Below are positions 1-11,363 of a DNA stretch of 64,000 bases, one piece after another (the first letter of the stretch is position 1; the number at the start of each line of letters is the position of its first letter). This DNA comes from Nematostella vectensis. Its lineage: Eukaryota; Cnidaria; Anthozoa; Actiniaria; Edwardsiidae. The position numbers were made by a program, and so were the translations under genes. The DNA is taken from assembly GCF_932526225.1 (NCBI RefSeq), contig NC_064041.1, positions 124,001-188,000 of the forward strand, written 5' to 3'. The notes under the pieces were generated by a model, which was given only the letters and a program-made list of their open reading frames with translations, was not told the origin of the DNA and did no database searches.

Positions 1-207
1 ATAGACGTTGTCAAATGCATTGCGGCCGTAGTGCGCACACCTCCTGAATCTGGCCCTCAGATCTGGCCCTCTGTGCTACATCCTGGTTGATTTTCATATA
101 TATTTATTTAATGGCAAAGCTGGGTGATTCACCTCATTCAGTGTGAGTAATATTTTGCTACAGGATATAATTTGTCAAATAAATAAATAATAATTAATGT
201 TTTCTAG

Positions 208-1153
208 GGGAAGCATGCAGAACCCGTGTGAGAAAATACCTGACCAAACACTACGCAACAACAGTCCAGGCAGAGGAAGCCTATAACATCGACTATACAC
301 TAGACGATGTTGCCATTGATGAGAGTGCTGAAACGCCTGCAGCTACACCTCAACGACTCCAAAACATAGTTGATTTTAATTTATCACCAATGTTCTCTTG
401 CTCACCAAACAAGCCTCCAAAAGATCAAGCAATTGGTGATATTGTGAAGGCATTTCTAGTTAGTTTTAGGACAATGTCAAAGCACATGAAGACCCAACTA
501 CTACAACAAATTTTTAAGTTATTTGTAATTGACTCATTTGATATGAACTTCTTTAAATTTGTCAATCGAGACTTCATTGATGTCAGTTTGAGCGCCATCG
601 TGACTTTATTTGACAATGAAAAGCATAATATTTTGTATAGTTTATGTAAATGCTTGGAGAAGGATGGGGATGATGGCAAAACAAGAATGCCCATAGACAG
701 GATGCCATATGGTCTTATTGACTACAACCTACGATTCTTTGCTGCAAACCGCACACAGAAGTTAGGAATTGAGGGACACTATGTATCATGGCTTGAGACA
801 ATGCTCTCACATTTTGGACACCGCTTTATGGCACTATTCAGGGGACTAGCTTGGCAGTATGAAATTGAAGAAGAGATGCAGAGAGAAGAGGAAGAGTTGA
901 ATCAGAAAGCTCCCAAGAACAGCAAAGGATGACTGTGGATGTGACATTGGAGAGAGATGTTCACTGCTAGTTTCAAGCAGTGAACAGGATCAGAGTGAAA
1001 ATGGTGCCAGTAGAACAGAACAGGGGCGCCCACAAGAGCAACAACAAATGGCCATGGATGAGACAATGGAGGAAGATCTGGAGGGAGATCTGGACAGAGG
1101 AATCCTAGAGAAGGCATTAACCCTGAGTGGCATCAACTTGACTGACAACCAAA
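208..1153 (+). pseudogene. Unrecognised decayed coding exon of a repetitive type
   Basis: An acceptor (tttctag, ending at 207) opens a frame that runs to a stop at 932, about 240 codons. Typical segments are RMPYGLIDYNLRFFAANR and GHYVSWLETMLSHFGHRF, then a charged tail. A different frame then stays open from 931 to the stop at 1153 with acidic, natural-looking composition (QQQMAMDETMEEDLEGD), which suggests one reading-frame break near 930. A weaker coding-like stretch follows at about 1384-1569 (EDREELRTSISSLWTHAS), with its own stop. I do not recognise a named domain. The style resembles multi-copy uncharacterised cnidarian proteins, from memory only. It may be the 3' part of a gene that starts before the window, or part of the decayed gene at 2635-5980. 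Confidence 0.5.
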
Positions 1154-2198
1154 AACTTGTGGATCTACCTTAGGGTAAGGTTTAGAGTATAACTATTGGT
1201 ACATGGTAAATTCTATACAGCTTTATATATTTTATTTCTTAATATGGAATCACACATCCAGTTTATGAGCTCCCAATTTCACCAAAATGGAAGGATTTAT
1301 ACTCCATTAAAGCTACAGCATTCTTGATAACTTGATAATTAACTATTACCAGTAATTGAAATGCTTTATTTTTTTATCATAGAAAGTGAAGATAGAGAAG
1401 AATTGAGAACAAGCATTTCCAGTTTGTGGACCCATGCATCTGCTAGCCAAGTGGAAGAAGCATGCCAGGGCGAAAAGAATGTTTAAGATATGGAGAATTT
1501 CCATAGGATCACCCCATCAACGAAAGTGCCACCGAAACAGAATCCTGGAATTTTTGATCCACTTAAGGTTAGTCATTAGTAATCATTTTAGTTATAATTA
1601 TTAAATTTATGTCTGCTATGGGGAAACTGACCAAGGCCAGTGGTGTATGTTAAAACATAAATGCACATTTACAAGCTGGAAAGGCCCTACTAAAACAAGT
1701 ACTTTCTTAGGTTCTTTGTATATTCTGTTAAAAAACTCCCCACTTTATGTAAAGGAGTATTTGAATTTAGTAGTCATATTGAAAATATTCTAAAACCTTC
1801 TTATACAGAGCAAGACCAACATTGCCTGTCTTGGTATAAGACAAATCCAGAACAAGATATGCAGGATTTGTTAGAACTGTTGATGTACAGGTAACAAATA
1901 AGCTTCAGTCACTACAAAATAAATGCCCTTATGAAACCAATTTGGTACTAACCGTGGCGAACGTAGTTAGAAATAGAACTCGCCACATGGGGAAAGAACT
2001 CGCCTCTGAGCTCCATTAAGCCTGCTGAGGACTGCTATAAGAAGTCTCAAAATCACCAAATTTCCCTGCCATAAATGTACAATTTCATCGACCCCCCCCC
2101 CCCCCTCACACACACCCCCACCCTTGGGCAAAACAGTAATAGGTGCATTAAATTTATGCTGACAAGCTTTCCACAGTATATGCAAACTTCACAGTCAA

Positions 2199-2436
2199 TT
2201 CTATATTATTTTGGTGAACTATGTATTTGCTTATCACGAAAGTTGGCGAGACTAAGTTAATCTACAGTGTCCAATTTTATTGTCCTTACAAGATACTGGC
2301 TAACCATACGTGTCTATACGTTCTATATTATTTTGGTGAACTATGTATTTGCTTATCACGAAAGTTGGCGAGACTAAGTTAATCTACAGTGTCCAATTTT
2401 ATTGTCCTTACAAGATACTGGCTAACCATACGTGTC
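2199..2436. repeat. Near-perfect tandem duplication, 122-bp unit, two copies
   Basis: A 122-bp unit starting ttctatattattttggtg at 2199 is repeated at 2321. The second copy runs to about 2436, and I see no mismatch between the copies apart from the junction. The duplication is therefore recent. It lies in an intron-like, non-coding stretch (about 1900-2630) that otherwise shows only a C homopolymer near 2091-2103. Confidence 0.9.
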
Positions 2437-2634
2437 AATTCTTTGCAGAGATGAACCACCCACCTATCTCATATTTACAGTCCCTGTATGGATTGAATTT
2501 CTATATGCAAATGTGAATGCAAAGACACTTTCCATACTTCTTCTGGAATTGAATAGCTAAATAATGTTACATGCTTAGTAAACTTCACTTGCAAAAAGTA
2601 AATACGTGTAAATACGTTATTGTTGTACCTTCAG

Positions 2635-5600
2635 ATGGAAGCCTTGAAGCATGCTAAGGAAAATAACCAAAACGGTCGTTGGTGGGTGAAGGCGGATGCC
2701 TGCGATTTGCGGAAGGGATTGAGGGAAAGTATGAAGGTATGAACGTATGAATGTATGAAAGTATGAAGTGGTCAGGTGATGAGGACCTTGGAACCGAAGA
2801 GCTACAAGACTTGTACAAAGAATACTGCAGGAGAAGTCAGTTTATCAAGAGGTTTGGTGGTACCACATATGGCACATCGACACTAACTACGCAGCTGGAA
2901 GGGGATCTGCAGTTCCTACAAAAGGGTAAGGAAGCCGTCAGAAAGCAGTACCAAAATGCCCTCGATGCTACACGACAATCAGAAGCCAGCCTGATGGAAT
3001 TATCATGGGACCTGACAGGTTACGAAGGACTCCTTAAGCAATGCTAATTATTTCTGGAGAAGGTCAAATCGTGAGAGTTCGGAAACACAGGATACGAGAG
3101 CTATCTACAGGGGTTATATAGCAAGAAACGATCCGTGGCAACACACCTCCTCATCTTCATGATTTCCGACGAGTCCCGCAACAAGAAACCCTACGCCTTG
3201 CCAGTTAGATTCCTGAGTTATAAGTCTATAACGGATGCCAAGCTGCGACAGTTGGGGGTGGCGGTTAAAGATGCGATGAAAAGCGTGGGCATGGTTGTTG
3301 TGGGTGAGGACACGATCTTGTACTCCTACCTTATTTATGGCTATATGGTTTAAAACACAATGTCATATAAAATACAATCAACAAGATATGAAAGGACTAT
3401 TCAGTACGTTTTTCACTTACTAGATCCACAAAAAATAACTAAAGAGGGGGTAGTGGATCGTTTTTTTATGTTAAATACTCTGTCAGTCTAGCAGTAGGCT
3501 GCTAGCGGCTCAAGAGTGGAGGGGGAGAGGGGGCGAGAGAAGACAAAGCGAGCGCGCGGTCGAGGGGGGACTGTCCCCCCTTGTGTCGCCTTATCAGTAT
3601 TCACAGTATACATCGACCCTTACGTAATATTAACGCTTTTCTTTTCCAACGTAGCATTTTGATTTTATTTTAGGTTTTTCGACTGATGGAGAGCTCAAAT
3701 CTTCGAGGACGATGGGGAAGAAGAGGGCTATCTCTGTGGTAGAGCTTACGAAAAATGCCAAAAAGGAAGCAAAGTCTACAAGAGTTTCAGTACTTAAAAA
3801 CATGTTCACATTGAACAACCAAGATGCGAGTTTGTAATATTATTACTTATCATCGTGCGTTTAAAGCGCATGTTAGATTTTATATTTGCCGTTCTGTCAT
3901 GAGCCTTGGCAGACTAACAATAAGACCCCCTTTCTACGCTATTAACTCGAACCATGAAGGGGTTGTGGAAAGTCTAGACGTTTGGAGGCCCGAGAAATAA
4001 CCGATGATACTTTTCTTTGAGAAATTTGCTTCTTTTAGGTGATCCTGTTGTTCCCCCTCCAGCCGTGCCCCTCGAGGATGTACGATGGCTACATGCATTC
4101 ATGCGCAATGGACCTTAACCATTGCCCTTTGTCAATGCACACCACATCATGCGGCGTACGCTGTTTCCCCCAACCCTGGGTAACAAGTCGCCCCGAAGCG
4201 GAAGGGGACCTTATGAAGTCCATCATGGCCTTATACTTATATAGGAATGAAGTGTCTACATTGATGAATGTAGAAGGGGATCCTTCTGACTTCGCAGATA
4301 ACCTGTACAAGCCTGAAATGGACGATGAGACAAGCGAGCGCGTCCATCACCGGGAGGACCATAACCACCTGCTAAAGCGCATTACCAACTGCCTTCGAGA
4401 AGGTCTCATCCCTGATGTGGATGTTCGTTTGCTCCGAGATGCTCTTCACGACCCCGATACTGGCCTGACATATGAGGCATTGACTGGGAAAAACAAACAG
4501 TCTGTTCCAGATTGCGAAAGACTGTTTTCACCAGGGGTGATAAATTACCTAGAACAACAGGGTCATGCAGGTAATGGGATAATTCAAGGGCTCAAGAGAT
4601 AATCCTCGAGGGTACACTAAGGGCACCTTCTGCAGGTGATTTGCCCTTATCTGGGCTCGAATTTCTCTTATCACAGAAAATTTAACTGATAAGAGTTATC
4701 ATTTTATTCTCAATGTAGCCTTCTGTATAAGCAGGACCGCGTCCCAATCTAGGTCCTTTTTGACAACCTCCCAAGGAAGCCTCGTGCAGGACACCGCAAT
4801 CCCGGCCTGCCACCACCTACCCTATAGAGTGACCAGTACTGCCGAAATAGCCGCAGTGTATGCTGGACAGGCAAAACTGGGCCCCCCGTTGTACAACTCG
4901 CCCGAAGCCGCCTTAACCGCTAAGTAATATTTTATAAAAATAGTATATATACTTGCAGGAACTGCTAGGGCTATGCGGATAATACACAGCTGGCAAAAAT
5001 CTGTAGATGGGCGTGGGTTGTCAGAAGAGATGCGAAGTAGGTACGACGAGGAGATGAAGGCATGGCTGCTGGATGACTGGATACCGTGGCATCGAACAAT
5101 ACGTGATTATTCCCTTATTGATGTAAACAGGTAAATTGTATTATTAATTTTATTTTCTAATTATCTTTCGAAGACAGGTTTCGTTTTTTTTGATGGTATG
5201 TTATATATATTGAATGTTAATCATAACGTATACTTATAGCGTGGTACCTCCATTAAGCTGCCACTCGCACTTGGCAAGTTCCCGAGGGTGGTCACCTAGG
5301 GCCAATGTTAGAAAACTTGATAAAGGCAGACTAAATATCACATTGAACGTTGAAAAGGTCTCCGCTTAATCGAGGTACCCCTGCATTGCATAAAAAATGT
5401 GTCTGACACTAATTGCCATGTCAGGGCCGAAAGGGTGAGACATTCATTTACCTTGGCTCATACCATTCAATACTATCTATATTTCAGATCATTGAAGGGC
5501 ATCTGTGGTCTCACCCGTGAAGTTGTAGTTGGTTTGGTTGCCAATATCGAAAGTAGGAGAATCAGACGTCAAGAGTATGTAGCCAGAGGTCTTCCCCCGG

Positions 5601-5980
5601 AGTATCCAAGATCTTCATCAACGGATGACGTGGAAGGATTCATAGCTCTACTGCATGAAATGCTTGGGCCTATTTTCGATCTGAAGGGGTTTTACAGTGA
5701 ACTGCCGAAACTACTGAACGAGTTCAAGAAGAGAACCGACTCACATCTGCCATATTACTACTGGACGGGGGCCAAAACACGATACAGAGACGGTGATCTT
5801 CCTAGTTTCAATCAACTATCAGGGCCAGGCATTGTGGAGAGGCTGGACAGGGTTCACTTGTCTCGAAGAGGTGACCCTGGCGTATTCGTGGCAGACAGGG
5901 CCTCGTTACCGCAAAGAGGGCAACTTACTGTGCGGGCACAATTTCACAGAAATCCTTCTGCCTTACCGCCCCACATTTGA
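2635..5980 (+). pseudogene. Decayed multi-exon gene of a repetitive cnidarian-type family
   Basis: Exons follow one another with matching splice phase. 2635-3047 (acceptor tcag) opens MEALKHAKENNQNGRWWVKA and continues as WSGDEDLGTEELQDLY after a break. A segment around 3135-3303 (RNKKPYALPVRFLSYKSI) joins 3674-3837 (phase 1; GFSTDGELKSSRTMGKKRA). A segment ending at 4570 (HREDHNHLLKRITNCLREG, CERLFSPGVINYLEQQG) joins 4959-5130 (phase 1; WLLDDWIPWHRTIRDYSLID), which joins 5488-5980 (GICGLTREVVVGLVANIES, SSTDDVEGFIALLHEMLG). Disablements: an 8-bp repeat expansion at 2729-2768 shifts the frame, stops occur at 3047 and 3837, and the frame switches near 4039-4130 (VPLEDVRWLHAF is read in another frame). 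I believe it belongs to a very abundant uncharacterised family in corals and anemones, probably transposon-derived, but I cannot name the domain. Confidence 0.55.
2729..2768. repeat. 8-bp tandem repeat (gtatgaaN) x5 inside a coding exon
   Basis: Five consecutive units gtatgaag/c/t/a/g lie inside the exon that starts at 2635. The reading before the array (GLRESMK) and after it (WSGDEDLG) would be in frame with a single unit. Four extra units add 32 bp, which shifts the frame and brings in a TGA stop. Confidence 0.85.
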
Positions 5981-6837
5981 GATAGCACATTTGTTAGGGA
6001 AAGTAGCAAGGAACATTGATTTAACAAAGGCAGACACACATTTGATTTTACAAAGTCAGACTCCATTTTAATGTTCTCGCCAGTGATTTAGAGGGGAAGA
6101 AATGTAAAAGATCACGTGACCTTTTGGATGGCAAATTCAAGCCAAACACAGAAATGACTGTGCCTGTCACGTCAGAGAACAACAAAAAAAACATCTATAA
6201 ATAAAAGTAACGTTTTGACAAAGAAACTTTCTGGCTTAAACGTAAGCGCTAAATAAGTTGCTTTTTGTTGCTGTTATTTTACCTAAAAGCCTGAGCACGC
6301 AACAGTTTTCCACCCAAAAAGTCACGTGATCGCTTGGTCCACTATCTAGCCACTCAATAGTTTGGGATGAATCTTTTTGTTTGCCTTAACATCAGTTACA
6401 AATGACGTGATAAGGCACTTATTACTAGTGTAGCATGTTTCACAATTTTGATCGAACGAGCGATGCAGTACCGTTAACGGATTGGCTAGATCGCTATGGC
6501 AGGTCTTTAAGTTGATTGATTGTCATTATTAAATCTTTTGCCAACAGCATGCTAACTTGGCAATAGGCAGTCATGCAACAAGAACATAACAGTTAATAAA
6601 TAAATACATGAATAAAATAAATAAATAAAGAAAAAAGAAAGAAAGAAAGATTGAAAGAAATAAAGAAATAAATAAAATGTTAAATTAATGAGATGAAACG
6701 AAGAACAATTAACTGACAAGCAATAATGGACGTTACAAACGTTGTTTGTATGGCTTGCCCTTAAGTCCTAATTGTAATAATTGTTAAAGTTAAAATATAT
6801 TTGCTACTTTACGCTCTTGCTTGCTTTTTCCACTTGC
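5981..6837. other. Non-coding stretch with an A-rich low-complexity tract
   Basis: I see no credible coding sequence here. About 6596-6680 is an A-rich run of aaat and gaaa repeats (aataaataaa, gaaagaaagaaag). Nothing else stands out. Confidence 0.7.
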
Positions 6838-7303
6838 TTAGGCCATTGTCCTGGTTTTGTCAGCATAGAATCCCAACATCAGGAAGGTAGTCCTTAAACG
6901 AATGTGACCTACTGATGCTTTGACAGAGGTGCCATTTATGCATGGATGGACGTACTGTGTCATATCTCTTGCAATATACCCAACTAATCTATAATCATTG
7001 TTTGTTTTGAATAAGACAGCAATTCCATTTTTTATCATGCACATTTCCTGGCTCTGGTGCTAATTTTACTGACACTGGTCTACCTAGATCATGCAGTTCA
7101 ATTGCTTCCTCAAGTGCGTTTTGTCTGCTGGTAGAGTAGCAGGATCCCATAACTTTAAATGGCAGGTTATGTAGTGTGTCAAAGTCAAGCTCTGGGGTAC
7201 TAGTTGGTTCTATCTGCTGTCGCTCGCTGATTTCCCACAACACAACATATTTGTCAAATGACACAGTGATCATGCAGTGTGAAGTGCACTTAAAACTACC
7301 CAT
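6838..7303 (-). pseudogene. HIRAN-like domain gene, frameshifted
   Basis: On the minus strand a frame starts at ATG 7303 (MGSFKCTSHCMITVSFD) and carries ELHDLGRPVSVKLAPEPGNV then HDKK. Close to 7040 the sense switches to another frame: NGIAVLFKTNNDYRLVGYIA then RDMTQYVHP, ending at 6838. PEPxNxHD(x)N(G/A)IAV followed by VGYIxR is the core pattern of the HIRAN domain (DNA-end binding, known from HLTF/Rad5), so I call a HIRAN-like domain broken by one frameshift. The start lies 233 bp from the start of the RecQ-like gene on the other strand, so the two are divergent and may share a promoter region. The pair suggests DNA-processing accessory genes of a mobile element, which is an inference. Confidence 0.6.
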
Positions 7304-7439
7304 TTTGACTGTTGGTTTTTGGGAAGAACGCCATTACATTGTTTGCCATCCATAAGTGTAAACGATACTTTAAGGAATTCAAACGTTTTTACAGGAAAAC
7401 ATGGAATTTTCCATAAAAACGATTTGTCATCAATAGAAA

Positions 7440-7536
7440 CCAGACTCGTACCCAGTCGCTAATTAAATATAACGGCGCGCAATGCGTTATGGGGAGAGAG
7501 AAGGAAAATTAACAACTGGCAGAAAACAAATCCAAG
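7440..7536. promoter_or_regulatory. Shared 5' leader of the HIRAN/RecQ divergent pair, containing a dispersed repeat
   Basis: The region starts cagactcgtacccagtcgct and includes ggcgcgcaatgcgttatggg, then aactggcagaaaac and a start context ccaagATGGCGGAC at 7537. The same order of motifs is seen on the minus strand just upstream of 23373 (agactcgtacccagtcg ... gactggcag ... ccaagATGGCGGACG). The gcgcgcaatgcgttatgggg piece also recurs at 17952-17980. AAGATGGCGG around the start codon resembles a YY1-type site overlapping translation initiation. Promoter function is inferred from position only. Confidence 0.45.
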
Positions 7537-8464
7537 ATGGCGGACGCATTGACGGATGGAATTGAAAGACCATATCATTCGGCTTTTCTTCGCGATTTAC
7601 TGCCATGTCCTCATCGAAAATGTACAGATATTTGCTCATTCTTTACTAAGAGTGGCTTTAGCCACCATTTTCATACCGTACATGGAAAAAGTGACGGGAA
7701 TTCAGATCACAAGGAAGCAGAGGCTCTTCTGAAGTCGAAACACGCAGAGGAAACGATGAAATGCTTACAAAATATTTCTGAAAAAATGGTAAGAAGTAGT
7801 TTTTCGACTATTGACTAATTTACTTTGTCTTAGATGTCGATGTGTTTAGTTTTGCGATCTTTTAAACTAACTTTTAGAGCAAATCTAATTAAATTCGCTT
7901 CAAATATTCGATTGAATTTAAGTATGTAATGCAGCACCCATTGTGCTCTTTTGTATAGGTATGTTTATTTCTCCACACAGGCCGTCGACTCTTTGATACA
8001 AAGTTACAAGCTTTTGTACAAGAATATAACGACAACCTTGTATCACAGAAACGCAGAGGCAGCTGTGAAAATGTTTTCAATTTATCTTCTCCACTATGGT
8101 GTCCTATCTGCATATGCATGATCCAGCAGCCCTACTGAAGTAACTGCCGGGAGTACTGACATCACAGCCACATTCAACTGTTGGTTTATAGAGAAAGCTC
8201 CAAAAGTGTACCGGATTATAACAGAGTGTAAATTTGTCAAAGCAGTAAGTCTTGATATTATTTGTTTGGATGTGAAAACCATGTTCACATTGGAAATATA
8301 AAGTCCATTAGTGCTCATTGATTATCAGGCTTCAACTACAGGTCTATTCTACATGGATTGTGGTAAGCTACCCATCCTCAAAATTGCTTATGAGCACTAA
8401 CATTATCGAGGCTAAGCACTTCTAATGAAGGATTTTACTCTTATAATATTCAAACCTTATATTA

Positions 8465-8740
8465 GGGGCGGTAAGGGTTATTTTAGTGATCCATGAACAG
8501 CCTTTTTTGTTTATCGTGAATCGTAAATAGGACAAATTGAAAACTGTGATCAGTGATTGCTACTTTCGCTGTGGTTCGTGAATGGCGAAATTTGATCACT
8601 GGGAATCATGATCATTGCTCTTTAAACATCGTGAATCATGATTTCCGAGTAAATATTGATCCTTGTTGTCAGTTTATCGTGAAACGTGATTTCTGATTTT
8701 GAAACTCGTGAAATGTGCGGGGACTCCCCCTTACCGCCCC
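8465..8740. mobile_element. Short inverted-repeat element (MITE), 276 bp
   Basis: It begins ggggcggtaaggg and ends with the exact reverse complement cccttaccgcccc. The interior repeats cgtgaatcatgat-like palindromic words. The left flank is TTA and the right flank is TGT, so a 3-bp target duplication is not clear. It lies in an intron-like gap of the RecQ-type pseudogene. Confidence 0.8.
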
Positions 8741-10144
8741 TGTTGTATTATTTCTTTCCAGACCATTAGCAAAGTTCTAATAAAAACCAGTTAGTTTAGT
8801 ATAGTGAAACAGCAGAAAAAAGGGACCATGAAATGTGCAAAAGAACTCTTCAGTCTTGTTGTCTTGTACTATGACTGTGGTAGGTATCTTCGGTGAGTAT
8901 GCTTTGTTGTGTAGCTAGACGGCTCACATAATAGATGCAAACATCAAAGCCAGGTCCATGCTATCAATTAAAAAGCTTGTTAGTGTACAGAGCACACTTG
9001 ATGAAACCCTTGTCAAGAGGATTGGGTGCAAATCCCAAACAAGCTTATTGAGCAACATGGTCAAGGCTTTATATTTCATGTTCACAACACATGTAATTGA
9101 TATTAATGCTGTTTCTCTCAATGTGTTAAATAATGGCCCTAAAGAATTTGTAGGGGTGTATTTCAACACCACCCCCCCTAAAAGGAGAGACCAATAACAC
9201 ATTTGTTATATTTTATTCTAGCCCTATGCTCCAGACACTGCTGCGCCATTACAGGAGGTTGCTCCCCCCATCAACACCGCAAATATAGAGACAGATGGCT
9301 CTGACGACAGGGCCCTACATGCCTTGCAACATGTTTTTGGTTACATTGATTTCAGGCCAATGCAGCGGCAAGCAATTGATACTTTGCTTGCAGAAAAGGA
9401 TTCACTTATTCTGTTGCCAACAGGAGCTGGAAAGACAATATGTTATGTTATTCCTGCATTACTTTTAAATGGAGTAACAATTGTTATAACTCCATTGTTG
9501 GCCCTTCTAAGTGACCAAGTGCAAAGACTTCGTTCACTAGGTATTAATGCCTGTTTCATAAGGTCTACCATGGCCAATGAGAAAAAAGAGGCTATAATTC
9601 ATGCACTCTCACAAGCTGATACTCACTACAAGATGTGCTATCTGACTCCAGAAGCAGTTGTCACAGACAGGATGAAAAGGCTTTTCCAGGGAATGCAAAG
9701 CAACAATGTTTTAGGAAGATTTGTTATAGATGAAGCGCATTGCATTGATAATTGGGGATCAAGCTTTAGACCTTCATATACTGAACTTGGATGTATGAAA
9801 GAATTCCACAGGCCTATACATGCATTCACGGGAAGAGCCACAACATGAACACAGCTAGTGATTACCAACACTTTGCAAATGTTTGAACCTATAACCATAA
9901 TTGTACCACCGCTGAGAGGAAATCTCATCTTCAAAGTAGTTGCTAAAAAGGACCAGAAGTCAAAAGACGAAATTGTCTATATAATTTGCAGTGATTTCAA
10001 GAATGTGTGGTATTGTTTACTGTGCAGAAAGAAGAGACACAAGGGATTTGGCATTCCTGCTTAAAGAGAAGGGAGTTAGTGCAGTGCACTATGATGGTGC
10101 CCTTGATGAAATTGTGAAGGAACACAACTCTGCTGCTCGGATGA

Positions 10145-10182
10145 GTGGAAGAGCACATGTTATGTGGAAGAGCACATGTTAT
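10145..10182. repeat. 19-bp perfect tandem duplication disrupting the RecQ-like frame
   Basis: gtggaagagcacatgttat occurs twice in succession. Nineteen bases is not a multiple of three. The helicase sense moves from SGRAHV to MCATKAFGMGID in another frame at this point. Confidence 0.9.
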
Positions 10183-10895
10183 GTGTGCAACCAAGGCATT
10201 TGGCATGGGTATTGACAAAAAAATGTCCGGTTTGTTGTTCATCACAGTATGCCAGAGTCTATTGAGGACTACTACCAGGAGGCGGGACGAGCTGGCAGAG
10301 ATGGTGATCCAGCAGTATGCACCCTCTATTATCGCTTTGAGGACATATCTAAAATTATGAACTCGATTGCTAAGTTGGAAAGCGAAGAACACAAACAGCT
10401 AAAAAGACGGCAGCTTGATGACACTGTCAAATACTGCTTGGAAACAAGCTGTAGACCTATATATTTTTGACATACTTTGGAGAGAATGCTGTCAATGTGC
10501 AGAACTGCCGAGAATACTGTGAAAATTGTCTAGTTCAACAAAAGATAGCACAAAAGGATATGACCCAGCTATCAATAAAAGCACTAGACTGTGTTACCTC
10601 CATGAGCATAAACAAAAGAGTGACATTGAAACAAGCTGCTATCACATTCAAAGGCTCAAAAAACAAGGAGGTCATGAAAAATAACTTTCACCTACTTCCA
10701 AACTATGGCATGGGTAAGGAAGTCCTAAAGTCTGAATCAATTGCAATTAAGTTTTTTCAAATCCTGGTAGTAGAGGGATTTCTCCAAGAGAATCTTCGCG
10801 AGCTTCCTGAAAACATTACAACACCATACCTAACAGTCACTGAAAAGGTCATGTTATTAAAGAGTGGATTAGTTAATCTTAGTATGGTACTTTAA

Positions 10896-11363
10896 CACAG
10901 TATATAGCTTTTTTAAAGGGTTATCGGATGCTGTAAGTGCCCAGACTACAAAGTTCTCTGGGTAAGAGGCATGGATCTGCTCCATGTTTGAGGTTTGGAG
11001 ATACTACAGTAAGCACCAACACATTACTCTAAACAGCTAGACCAGTTAGTATCCACCAAAGTATATAATGTTTTGCCATGTGCTCTGGGCATGTAGAATA
11101 GCTATATAGTTATACAGTAGTATATCCCTTTACATCAATCAAGCAAAAATAATAACATGAACACATCTACAACTGTATTTATAGCTATTAAAATCCACCC
11201 TATTGATGACTCACAAATAACCAAATTCCAGGATAGTATTGTAGAAATAGACTTGAAATCCGTGGTATCATTGTACCACTACATATCAAAATAAAATATT
11301 TATATATTCACTTCTTGTTATCCCGCATTGTTTTGGGCTAAAGACTGTATTTTAAACATGATT
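10896..11363. other. Non-coding gap between RecQ-like and ankyrin/DUF6589-like genes
   Basis: AT-rich sequence between two convergent gene remnants. I see no open frame or repeat worth naming. 11292-11300 holds aataaaat-type words that could serve as a poly(A) signal for the plus-strand gene. Confidence 0.5.

Larger units (their letters stand above)
7537..10895 (+). pseudogene. RecQ-type DNA helicase gene, degraded
   Basis: The first exon (7537-7788) starts MADALTDGIERPYHSAFLR and holds a C2H2-like finger (CPHRKC ... HHFHTVH); it ends at a gtaaga donor. A second, frame-broken exon lies around 7980-8249. The helicase body at about 9222-10895 shows the nucleotide-binding motif LLPTGAGKT (about 9413), the DEAH-type motif FVIDEAHCIDNWGSSFRP, motif VI QEAGRAGRDGDP, and the start of a RecQ-C zinc region (YFGENA ... 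CREYCENC). These are diagnostic of superfamily 2 RecQ helicases (ATP-driven 3'-5' DNA unwinding). Breaks: TGA at 9846-9848, frame changes near 10010 and 10210, a 19-bp tandem duplication at 10145-10182, and a stop near 10468. It is one of several mobile-type genes here and is probably a dead copy of a repetitive element gene rather than a host RecQ. Confidence 0.8.

Noticed and set aside
9638-9934. Minus-strand frame opposite the RecQ-like helicase
   Set aside because: Antisense shadow of the helicase motifs read on the plus strand.
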